Shown one piece after another: positions 10,450 through 19,195 of a DNA stretch of 64,000 nt. The notes below the pieces were generated by a model. It searched no databases. It was not told where the DNA came from and worked only from the letters and a program-made list of their open reading frames with translations. Both the position numbers and the translations under genes were made by a program. The stretch's first letter is position 1; each line of letters begins with the position of its first letter. The DNA comes from Emiliania huxleyi CCMP1516 (taxonomy: Eukaryota; Haptophyta; Isochrysidales; Noelaerhabdaceae), in assembly GCF_000372725.1 (NCBI RefSeq), contig NW_005196756.1, positions 715,783 through 779,782 of the forward strand, written 5' to 3'.

Positions 10450-10701
10450 GTGAGCGCGGCCGAGGCCCTCGCGAACGTCGCGGAGTACGGCCCGAACTAC
10501 GTCCTGCCGCAGGCCGCGGAGTCTAAGACGGCGCGGCGGAAACGGCTGCGCGTGGACGCGGCGGCGAGGATCGCCGGGCACGCTGTAGTCGAGACTGGCA
10601 CGCACGTGGAGATCCTGGGCGAGCAGAGGTGGTGGCCGGGCACCATCACGGGGCGGGAGGAGGGTTCGGACGGCCGGCTCGTGCACGCGGTTACCTGGTA
10701 A
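10450..10701 (+). pseudogene. fragment of a dispersed coding family with an SH3/Tudor-like segment (copy A)
   Basis: An 83-codon frame reads ANVAEYGPNYVLPQAAES and later GTHVEILGEQRWWPGTITGR, then EGSDGRLVHAV. The pattern of a small beta-barrel (VEI..RWWPGTI..R..DGR..HAV) resembles Tudor/SH3-like domains. A clearly related but frameshifted copy lies on the minus strand at about 15150-15560. Both look like decayed copies of one coding repeat, perhaps of transposon origin. The 5' part is missing. Confidence 0.45.
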
Positions 10702-10756
10702 AAAGACGGCTAGACGGCTGGGGCTGGGGCCGGGGGGGCCCTCCGCGACGCCGGCA

Positions 10757-11962
10757 ATGGCCACATTGGTGACCGACCGCACTCACACTATCGCACAGCT
10801 CGCTGCCATTGCGCGCCAAACGTCGCCGCAGCCGCCGCAGGAGCTTGTCGCCACGGTTGAAAGGTTCTGTGAGCTTGCCGGCCTCGTCATGGGCAACCAG
10901 GACATCGTTGAGCACTTGAGCCTCCAACTCGGTGGCGCCTTCGTTCGCATGGCGAGCTGCTGCACCGTGTGGGCAGCCGTAGCTGCGGTGCGGCGTGAGA
11001 ACTGGTCGCGGATGCGGCTAACAATCAAGGCCGTTCTGCAGCCGCTCGAGCTGGGGGCGGGTGAGACTCTGTGTCCTGTGGAGGGCGTGATCGCGCACCC
11101 AAGCGGCGCCGTGTACAAGTCGAGCTCGATAGGCGTCGAAGTTCTCGCGGGAAGCACGCCTGGGCTGCCGCCCGCATCGACGCTGCTCAACATCGCCGAG
11201 GACGAGCTCAAGCCGCGGATGCCGCCCGCCAACTTCGAGCAGATCCTCTCGAGCGTTGCTGGGCTGGCAATCTGCGACGATGGCGATCTGTTCGTCGTGC
11301 ACATGGCTGGTGAGCTTCTGAAGTACACCGAAGGCGACCTTGTTGGAAGCGTGAGCTCCAACGCCGACCGTTCGGACTGCTTCTTCCACCCACATTCGGT
11401 TGCCGCCGTCGGCTCTCGCCTGTACGTCACCGACATGCGCAACGACCGGCTGGTCGTCGTCGCAAAGGATACGCTCACGTGGATGGGGACAACAGCAGAA
11501 GAAGGCGTCTCGCTGAGGCTGCCGCAAGGTATCGCATCGGATGGAGATCAGCTGGCCGTGGCCGACTTTGGAAATGACCGTGTCGTGGTGCTCACGTTGG
11601 AGGGCAAGCTCGTGCGAGCGATCGGAAGCGGCGGCGATCAGCCGGGGCAGATGCGGTTTCCCTCAGGCGTGGCGATGGCCCACAACCTCATCTACGTGTG
11701 CGACATGGCGAAGGTCCGCATCCAGGTCTTCACGCAGGAGGGCGGGCTGCTGCAGGTCATCGGCGCGCCCATCCGAGGCCAAATCTGCTCTCTCACCATC
11801 GACCAGACGCCGCGCTTCGATGTGTGCGGCCACGGTAACATCGCCTCGCACCTGTACGCCGGCACTCGCCGCGACGGGGTCCTCATGTTCAGCTACGCAG
11901 GGGAGGCAGACGAGGAGGGCAGCGACGAGGAGGGCGAGGAGGACGACGAGGGCAGCAGCTAG
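10757..11962 (+). CDS. NHL-repeat beta-propeller protein with acidic tail
   Basis: A single-exon frame of 401 residues starts at MATLVTDRTHTIAQLAA. Residues about 165-370 contain NHL-type blades: HPHSVAAVGSRLYVTDMRND, LPQGIASDGDQLAVADFGND, and FPSGVAMAHNLIYVCDMAK with RIQVFTQEGGLLQVIG. The last about 25 residues are almost entirely Glu/Asp/Ser. The N-terminal 150 residues are helical-looking without a recognised domain. NHL propellers bind proteins or RNA; no catalytic domain (such as a RING) is visible, so the role is unknown. The coding quality is high over the whole frame. Confidence 0.85.
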   Translation: MATLVTDRTHTIAQLAAIARQTSPQPPQELVATVERFCELAGLVMGNQDIVEHLSLQLGGAFVRMASCCTVWAAVAAVRRENWSRMRLTIKAVLQPLELGAGETLCPVEGVIAHPSGAVYKSSSIGVEVLAGSTPGLPPASTLLNIAEDELKPRMPPANFEQILSSVAGLAICDDGDLFVVHMAGELLKYTEGDLVGSVSSNADRSDCFFHPHSVAAVGSRLYVTDMRNDRLVVVAKDTLTWMGTTAEEGVSLRLPQGIASDGDQLAVADFGNDRVVVLTLEGKLVRAIGSGGDQPGQMRFPSGVAMAHNLIYVCDMAKVRIQVFTQEGGLLQVIGAPIRGQICSLTIDQTPRFDVCGHGNIASHLYAGTRRDGVLMFSYAGEADEEGSDEEGEEDDEGSS

Positions 11963-12868
11963 GCCGCGGCTGGGAGAGGCGGATCATGAGACACGCGCTG
12001 ATAAAACTGTGTGCTTCTGGGGTTGGCTGGGCGTGGGTTCGGCTGGGCGAGCCTTAGGACGGGTCGTGCGTAAGCGAATGTGTGATGCACATGGGTATGT
12101 GCTGTGTGTGATGTGTGCGCAAAAATGTGCAAAACTGAGCCGTGACCTCCATGCTCCAAGCTTGAGAAATAGAGTAAAAAAAGCCATTCTGGAGAGTGCG
12201 CGTGGCGCCCAGGGAGAGGAGCGGCACGGCCCTGTTTGGGCTCGCTCGAGCTAGCGGTCTGGGCATGGGCATGGGCATGGGTTTTTTTCTTGTATGAGGT
12301 CACATGGACCACCAAGAACTGGCACGGGCTGCAGATGCAGCGCTTGTCTGTCGTCCTCCACACCGCCGTGGCATGGCAGACGGTGAACGAGCTAGCGTGC
12401 GGGGAGAGCGGCATTGTGCACGGTGGAATGCATTGCCGTTCTTAACGGAGTCGCTTAGGCGGCTCCGGCGGTGAGCCGGTGAGTGTGCCAGTCCGCGCCA
12501 GTCCGCGCCCTTGTCGTGCCAGTGTGCTAAATAAATAAATAGAGCAGTCATCTCCAGGGAGAGATGGGCGACGCACACGAACACAGTGTGCTGTGAGAGA
12601 GACGGCGTTAAGAATTCTTTCAGGGCTTGTGAGCGAGTCAAGAATTCTGGCGCGCGCCCGGTCAAGATCGGGCCCGAACGCACGTTGTCCGGCCCCTCGT
12701 CGAATAACGCCTGTGCGGCGCGCTGCTCCCAATACTATCGGCTGCGATATACAGTGCATTCGCTCTCCTCTCGTCCGATAGGCCACACTCACCACTGCCG
12801 TACTCCGTCAGCGCGCACGCCCAGCGATCGGTCGGTCGTTAGGTCTCCCCTTCGACTGCAAGTGACTC
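11963..12868. other. intergenic; diverged copy of the dispersed unit and AATTCTTT motifs upstream of the SRRM1 homologue
   Basis: At 12480-12520 a diverged version of the GCCAGTSCGCGCCAGTC unit is followed by AAATAAATAAAT. GTTAAGAATTCTTTCAGG (12605) and TCAAGAATTCTGG lie about 230-260 bp before the ATG of the next gene. GGGCATGGGCATGGG occurs at about 12262. No ORF is convincing. Confidence 0.4.
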
Positions 12869-14226
12869 ATGTCGGGCAACAATTTTCGCGGCGTCTCAGC
12901 CGACCAAGATGGCCGCTTTGGCGACAAGGTGGCGCAGCACCGGCCTGGGCCTCGCCGCGGCTCGCGCGCATCCCGTCCCCGCCGAAACCCCGCCGCCGCC
13001 CACTGCTGGTCAGATGAAGAAGATGATCAAGTCGACAAAGTTCCCGGCGCACTTTGAGACCAAGGTGGACATGAAGAAGGTCAACCTCGACGTGATGCTG
13101 CCCTGGATCACGGAGCAGGTCTCCGAGTACCTCGGCTTTGAGGACGAGGTCGTCATCGGCTATGTCGAGAGCCAGCTCCGCGAGACGGACGGTGCGCTCG
13201 ACGCGCTTAAAGGAGTGGTGTCGCCTCGGGCCAGTGGTGGACGTGTCGAGGACGCGCCCCGCAGGTGCCCGAGTCGACCCCAAGAAGATGCAGCTCTCAC
13301 TCACTGGCTTCCTCGAGGCCAACACGCCCCCCTTCATGCGCGACTTGTGGGCGCTGCTCGTCTCGGCGCAAGAGAATGAGCACGGCATTCCCACCAAGGT
13401 CGTGGACATTCTGGCACACTTTTGAGACACGTCCGCGACACGTCCGACACGTCCGGGAGCAGTCTAGCGCCCTCGCGGATGCCACGCGGTTGCCTGTGCC
13501 TCGCCACTTTTTGCCTCCCCGCCAAGCCCACCCATCTCCCCCCCCCCCCCCCCCAACCCGCCCCCCCTCGCTTCCCTCCCCAGTTTCTCGAGAAGAAGAA
13601 GGAGGAGCTGCGCGAGAAGCGAGAGGAGCAGGAGTGGGCCGCCACCGACTCACTCCTCCCCGCCGCTCTCCGCCGCGGCGTCTGCCCCCCCCTTCGGAGC
13701 GGCTAAGAGGGGTGCCCCTTGACACCTTGTGTGTGTGCTGCCCCAGGAGCGGATTGCAGCCTCGCTGCAGGCCAAGCGCGAGGAGGTGGAGCGCGCGATG
13801 GCGGCCGAGGCGGCGAAACTGCGCCGGGAGAAGGAGGACGCGTCCGCCTCCTCGCCGGCCGCGGCGAGGGAGGAGAGGGACGGGCGGGAGCGCAGCGGCC
13901 GCCGCCGCAGCCGCAGCCGGGAGCGCGACCGCCGCTCGTCGTACGATGACCGCGACCGCGACTACGACCGGCGGCGCGGGCGCGACCGATACGACGACCG
14001 CGAGCGGGGCGGCCGGCCCAGGCGCCGGTCGAGGTCACGCGACCGTGGAGACCGCGGCGGGCGAGGGGGGCGCGATGCCGGGCCTGACGAGTTTGGCCGT
14101 GAGCGTGTGCCGCCGCCGCCCCCGCCGCCACCACCACCACCACCGCCGCCGCCGCCGCCGCCGCGAGCAAAGGCGGACGGCGGCGAGTCCTCAGACGGAC
14201 GAAAGAGCGCGGGAGACAACGCGTGA
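12869..14226 (+). CDS. SRRM1: SRRM1/SRm160-type PWI-domain splicing coactivator
   Basis: The protein begins MSGNNFRGVSADQDGRFGDK, the N-terminal signature of SRRM1. A PWI domain follows: VDMKKVNLDVMLPWITEQVS, LGFEDEVVIGYVESQL, then MQLSLTGFL and FMRDLWALLVSAQEN. FLEKKKEELREKREEQE and a long RS/RD/RE-rich tail ending in poly-Pro complete it. My exons are 12869-12928, 13014-13191, 13265-13398, 13584-13679 and 13747-14226, giving about 315 residues. The last intron is ambiguous: either GT-AG from 13680, or a GA-AG intron from 13632 flanked by a CAGGAG repeat. The family binds RNA through PWI and bridges splicing factors and exon-junction proteins in nuclear speckles. This copy is much shorter than the vertebrate protein. 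Confidence 0.85.
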
Positions 14227-15149
14227 GGCTCGCGCGCGCCCTCGGAAGCAACAGGCGCAAGACCAAGAGTTGTGTGCGCGCCCTGGCTTGGATTGGTGCG
14301 TGAGGGCCTGGAGGGGGCGTTCCGCGCCCCTCTTGGCACACATTGATCAGTCGAGTGCCAGCGCCGCCCCGATCGCTCCGGAGAAATAAAAAAGAGAAAC
14401 ACTGCGCGGGGGGCCGTGGCCCGTGCAGGTGCACGGTACGGCTAGGACGAGACGGCGGCGGGGCCGCAGCCCGAGCCGAAAAAGGCTCTATATCCCCCTC
14501 TAGCCTCTAGTGGAGAGGGGAAGTCGGGCCCCGCAACCGTCGCGTGACCATATCGGAAGGCGAGCAGGAGGGAGGACCGAGGGGAGGGAGGAGCCCCTTC
14601 GGAATGGGGGTAAGGAGGGGGCCGCACCCCGCACGGAGCGCGGGAGCGGCGGCGGCCGGCGGGGGGTTCCAAGCGGCGATGTCAGTGAGGAGCATACGTG
14701 TCGCCGTGTAGCGTCTGGTGTCTATTAGCTCCGAGTAGAGGGGGCGTTCCGCTGCTAGGGGAAACCCGGAGCGCAGAGCCAACCCTCGGATACCGCCCGT
14801 GTTTACTTTATGGCCCTTTCCCTGCGAACGCGCATCCCCCAGGGCTAGCGCTGGGGCTCTCTTGCCCGCAACCTGATGCCGGCCGATCATCTGGCCCTCT
14901 GGGTGCGCTTCTTAGCTCCCCGGCCCTGGATGTGAGGTTGATGACTGCACTCCAAGTCCGTTGCCAAGTGCTCCAAGTGCTAACGCGCTAGTACTCGATA
15001 GTGGTCCCGCCATAGCTCGCCAGCTCGCGCATAGAAGCAGGAAGCTAGGCAGAGGCCGCATCGCGTCAGCTGTATACGTTTTACCAAAAAGGAACGGAAA
15101 CACGAATCTCCAATCCAAAGGGATGAATTCCCTTATGGATAAAACCCGG
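14227..15149. repeat. gene-free; carries a ~150-bp dispersed repeat (14836-14990)
   Basis: From 14836 to 14990 a segment containing CTCTCTTGCCCGCAACC and GTGCGCTTCTTAGCTCCCCG recurs with about 80 percent identity at 36986-37115. No coding region is convincing in either copy. Confidence 0.55.
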
Positions 15150-15560
15150 GTACTTTACGTCGTCCAGCATGTGCCATCACCGCCGACCCGATTCGCCGTC
15201 GTACTCGACCTCGTGCACGATCCGTCCGTCCCCGTCCTCCTCCCGCGCCATGACGGTCGCAGGGTACCACCGCTCACTGTCGCAGAAGATCTCGAGGCGC
15301 GATCCGGTGGACAGGACAGAGTGGCCGTCGAGCGCCGCCCTGGCATCCTCGCGCTTTCGCTTCCGCCGCTTCGCCTTCGTCTCCTTGCTGGCTGCGCAGC
15401 AGGGTGTAGTTCGGGCCCACCTCCGCCACGCTGTCCAGCACGTGGACGGCGCTCGCCATCTCGACCGCGTCGTCCTCCGGCGGAAGCTCCGCGTCGCCCG
15501 CGGCCGCTTCCCGAGCGCGCTCGTCGCGCATCCGCTCGTGGTGGGCCTGCCGACGCGCCA
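15150..15560 (-). pseudogene. fragment of the dispersed Tudor-like coding family (copy B), frameshifted
   Basis: One minus frame reads SVAEVGPNYTLLRSQQ; another continues KRRKRKREDARAALDGHSVL and GSRLEIFCDSERWYPATVMA with EEDGDGRIVHEVEYDGES. These match copy A at 10450-10701 segment by segment, so a frameshift separates the two halves. It lies just downstream (same strand) of the Ty1/copia remnant, inside or next to its LTR. Confidence 0.45.
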
Positions 15561-16130
15561 CGCCGGCGCCCGTGTGCCTCGCCGCCGCGTCCGGCGACGG
15601 CATCGATGCTGTCCGCCCGAGCGTGACTCGCCACTCCACGCGACTTCCACGACCTCCACGACCGCCGAAAAGTTCTCCCACTCGCTCTGCCCCAAACCTA
15701 AATCTTTCTACAGTTACATACATAATCGCCCAATTATCTCAGGAACATAGTGTGAATGCCTGGGAACAGCCCCTCCTGGCCCGAGTGCGGGGCGCGAGGG
15801 ACAAACAAATTCAGAGGGCATGAAAGTCGTCAAGCTGCTTGATCAGGCCAGTGAAGATGGCCCGCGAGGCGGTTTTCGTGAGCAGGTCGGCGAGCATCAC
15901 GACGCCGGGGAGGTGTTCGACAGAGATAACGCCACGGTTGACGAGATCGCGAAGGAACTCTGCGGCGCGCAAGATGTGCTTGGTCTTCTTGAAGGCAACA
16001 GGAAGGCCATGCCGACAGCGGATTTGCTGTCGCAGTTGATGATGCTGGCGCCGTCGATGGAAAATCCAAGGTCGATCAGTAGCTCACGGATGAAAATCAC
16101 CTCCTTGGCGGCTAGCATGGCGCCAAAGAA
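15561..16130 (-). mobile_element. Ty1/copia retrotransposon 3' end: RNase H region, polypurine tract and LTR start
   Basis: On the minus strand 16130-16015 encodes FFGAMLAAKEVIFIRELLID and CDSKSAVGMAF. After a frameshift near 16015, VAFKKTKHILRAAEFLRDLV and GVVMLADLLTKTASRAIF lead to a stop at 15811. This is the copia RNase H/C-terminal signature (AKE..WLR.LL, DN/SK.A, KTKHI, ADLLTK). Immediately downstream, GGCCAGGAGGGGC is a plausible polypurine tract directly followed by TGTTCCCAGGC at 15768, the expected start of the 3' LTR. The LTR end is not identified. The element is 5'-truncated and frameshifted, hence dead. Confidence 0.75.
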
Positions 16131-16143
16131 CCTGAGCCCTGGC

Positions 16144-16332
16144 CTCGACACCTCGACACCAAACCTCGACACCAACTCGACACCTCGACACCCCGTGCCA
16201 ACTCGACACCCCTCGACACCCCTCGACACCCCTCGACACCATCTAGGCTGGTACCATGCTCGCCGGTGTCAAGGTGCCAAACTCGACACCTCGACACCCC
16301 TCGACACCCCTCGACACCGCTCGACACACCAG
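16144..16332. repeat. CCTCGACACC minisatellite
   Basis: A 10-bp unit CCTCGACACC, with 5-bp variants (CTCGA/CACC), is repeated in two blocks (16144-16245 and 16280-16332), separated by a short unique stretch. It directly abuts the 5' break of the copia remnant. Confidence 0.85.
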
Positions 16333-18088
16333 GACGCAGGAGGTGAAAGGGCGACTGCCAATTACGCGTCGAGCTCGTGGGAGGCGATTCTGCAACCATG
16401 CAGCGGTCTGCAGTGCAAACGGATGAAACGTAGGCGGCAAATTGGCGGCGGCGAGGAGTACTCGAGCAGTGCCAAAAACGATGCCGATGAAGCGCTCAGC
16501 ATGTGAATTCTGCTTTGGCGTATACGTGCATCGCGCCGCCCGCCGCCGCGCCGCGCCGCCGCCCGATGATTAATAATTAATAATTATTACCCGATAATTA
16601 ATAATGTGTGTTTATTGGTGTGTGTGTGTGTGTGTTGGTTTGCGCGATGGCAGAGAAGGGCAGGGCAGCCGCGAGCGGCAAGTGGCGTCGGCGACGCGGC
16701 GCGGACCCGATGGTGACGCCCATAGCGCAGCGTGCGCGGCAGCAGCGCCGCCGGCGGCCCCACACCGCATCAGATGCGTTCTGAGTGAGTCAGGCTGCGC
16801 TGCACAGTCTGCTGAGCACGCTCCCGACGAGCAGCGCGCCACGCGGGCCCGCCGCAGGCGATGCGGGCGGCGAGTCGACACGCGTGTCGCAGGCGTAGGC
16901 AGCGCTGGCGAAGCGAGGCGGCCGGCGCCGGCCCCCGCAGGCGGTTGCAGCGAGAGAAGAGATGTAAAAGACACTGTTGAAAGGGTGGGGAGCGGCCTGC
17001 CGTCGAGCAGCACGTCGCGCGAGCCCGCTGCCGGCGACCCGATCGAGAGCTCGTAGTCATGGTACTATTCAGCATCGCGCCCGAGGCGGTCCGCTCTGGC
17101 CCTGTAGGCCTTCCCAGACAGCTTGTCAAGGCTGTACAGAGTGCCGAGAGCATGCTGGGCAGGCTCCCGTCGAGCGACGAGCCATGCTGGCTCGTCGCGG
17201 GCCGCGAGCTCGAAGACCCGCGCAGAGCGTCGCCGAGCCTGGCGTGCCCGCCCGCACGCCCGCGGCCGCAGGCAAGGAAGGCGAGCTTCCTGGCGTCTAT
17301 GCCAAGCGCTCACATGCCAAAAGACACCTCGCAGCGCGCGTGACGTGACCGAAGCGGCACGCCTCGGCGCCGCGAGAGCAGCCGTCGACGTCGGCACCAA
17401 GCGCGCGGCCGCCGGGCGCCTCCGAACCGACAGGGGCGCCGCGGCAGTAGAGAGCACTCCACCCGCCATACCGTTTTTCTGGCGGGTTCGATCAACCATC
17501 ATGAACGCGCGCTATTTTTTTGGGGGCGCGCCGCCAGGCGCGTCCCCACTTTTGTATCACAGCTGCGAGGGCCAACCAAGGGATTCGGCGCGTCAAGTTA
17601 ACTTGACCGCTCGTTCGGGCTTTGGGCCGCAGGCCGGCGCGCAGCGCCACGCCGCCAGGCGTCCGCCGGAGGCCCGCCGGAGGCTCTTCCTGCGGCCACA
17701 TTCTGGCAAGATTCCGCCGCGCTCAGGCGCCCAGAGGATGCGTGCGCTGCGCTCAAACGTCGCGATTTGGCAATAGGCGCTCGAGCCGGCGCACAGCGGA
17801 CGGGTGCGCCGCGCAGGGGGGGTCGGAGGGGTGCGAGAGGGGGCGTGGGTCAGGCGCGCACCGGCCGGCTCCGGGAGCGGCCGTCACGTCGAGGAGGGGG
17901 GCTGTCGGCGGCTCGAGCGGCGAGGCGTGCCACTCTGCTTCGCCGCCGACAGCCCCTCTTCCGAGCCGGCGCGTGGCGACGAGCCGCGGCCAGTGTCGCT
18001 GGTTCCTTTGGCGGCGCAGCGTTTATCCCCCCCACCCGCGCCCGCCCGCCCGACCGCCCGCCCGCCCTCAGGCCTTGCCCCTTCGCAG
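16333..18088. other. no confident gene; weak ORF 17059-17343
   Basis: An AT-rich patch with TTAATAATTAATAATTATTA lies at 16568-16605. The plus-strand frame at 17059-17343 (MVLFSIAPEAVRSGPVGLPR...) has moderately natural composition but no recognisable domain, and reads just as plausibly on the other strand. The rest is GC-rich with compositional ORFs. Confidence 0.35.
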
Positions 18089-18571
18089 GCGCGGGAGCGC
18101 TCGCCGGCGAGCACCTCCTACCTCTCCTCGCCCGGCTGCTCCCTTGCCCCGTCGCCCGCCGCGCCCTCGCCCGGCCTCAAGAGCTTGGCGGCCTTTGTCC
18201 GCCAGCTCAAGGCGTGGGACGAGGCGTGCGCCGACGGCCGCTCGTCGTGCTGGTTCGAGACGGAGGGCGACCTCCCGCGGCTGGCCGGGGAGGCGCTGCT
18301 GGCCGAGGCGGCCGCGACGGGCGCGAGGCGGATCGCCTTTGACGCCGTCGCGGCGCGTCTCGAGGCGACCGCGGCGCCGCCGCCGCCTCTCGGCACCGCT
18401 TTGGCCGCGTGGCCCACGGGATGGGGCATCGAGGAGGGCAACTTCTGCGGGCTGGCGCACTGGGCTGTGGAGGTGTGGCACGCGGCCGGGTCGGTCGACG
18501 CGAGCCGGTGGCAGGTCGAGGCTGACGGAGGGCGCCTCTTCTTTGTGCGGGTCGCGGAAAAGGCCGCATAA
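18089..18571 (+). CDS. conserved-looking hypothetical protein, 3' exon
   Basis: Frame open to a stop at 18571. The last about 130 residues have balanced composition (SLAAFVRQLKAWDEACADGR, SCWFETEGDLPRLAGEALLA, GWGIEEGNFCGLAHWAVEVW, DGGRLFFVRVAEKAA). I take the exon start after the acceptor CTTCGCAG at 18088; the frame is also open further upstream. No family is recognised. A CAG trinucleotide run (18623-18657) lies just 3'. Confidence 0.4.
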   Translation, partial: ARERSPASTSYLSSPGCSLAPSPAAPSPGLKSLAAFVRQLKAWDEACADGRSSCWFETEGDLPRLAGEALLAEAAATGARRIAFDAVAARLEATAAPPPPLGTALAAWPTGWGIEEGNFCGLAHWAVEVWHAAGSVDASRWQVEADGGRLFFVRVAEKAA

Positions 18572-19195
18572 TCGCGCTCTCCGCCGAGGCCCGCCTCGGC
18601 GACGGCGCTCGCCGCGCAGCAGCAGGCCAGCAGCAGTAGCAGCAGCAGCAGCAGCACGTGATTCTTGACACATGATTACACTACACAGTCCTCCCTTCGG
18701 TTGTCGTTTCGACCCTGTTTTTTCTTCTATCGCAGCGCACTCGCATCTGTGAGCCTAGCGCAGCGCGAACTCGCCGTCTGAGCCTAGCGCAGCGCGAACT
18801 CGCTCTGAGCCTAGCGCAGCGCCTCGGAAAACACCATTTTGGCTCGCCAACAAGCCCTCCGCGCCCCCACACCGTTAGGATAATACATTTTTGCTTTCAG
18901 AAAAAAAATAATCCCGTTCCGCGCTGCTCGCTGCGGCGCTTGGCGGCAGGTCCTTCGTCGTCACCAGGTGGCCGTCTCCCTCCGCCTTGCATCCCTCACC
19001 CCTCCGCCCTGCCGCCTCTCACCGCCCTGCAAACCAGGCGTCACAATTATCATCACCGCCACCGTCACCATCAAACGTCACTATCCAACCGTGCGGCGTC
19101 GCTATCCAGCCGTGACAGTTCCGCATGCCTCACCAGGTGCTCTTGCGAGCTCTCCGTCCGTGCACACTGTTGCTCGTGGGCGGTTCCGCCGTGGC
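18572..19195. repeat. intergenic with CAG run and 27-bp tandem repeat (18752-18826)
   Basis: GAGCCTAGCGCAGCGCGAAC recurs three times in tandem with 24-27 bp spacing. A short CAG/CAGCAG run lies at 18623-18657, and CACCATCA-type microsatellite sequence at 19040-19070. The AP4M1 homologue starts right after. Confidence 0.7.

Noticed and set aside
16612-17502. Overlapping minus-strand Ser/Arg/Ala-rich ORFs
   Set aside because: No domain or consistent frame; probably GC-bias shadows.
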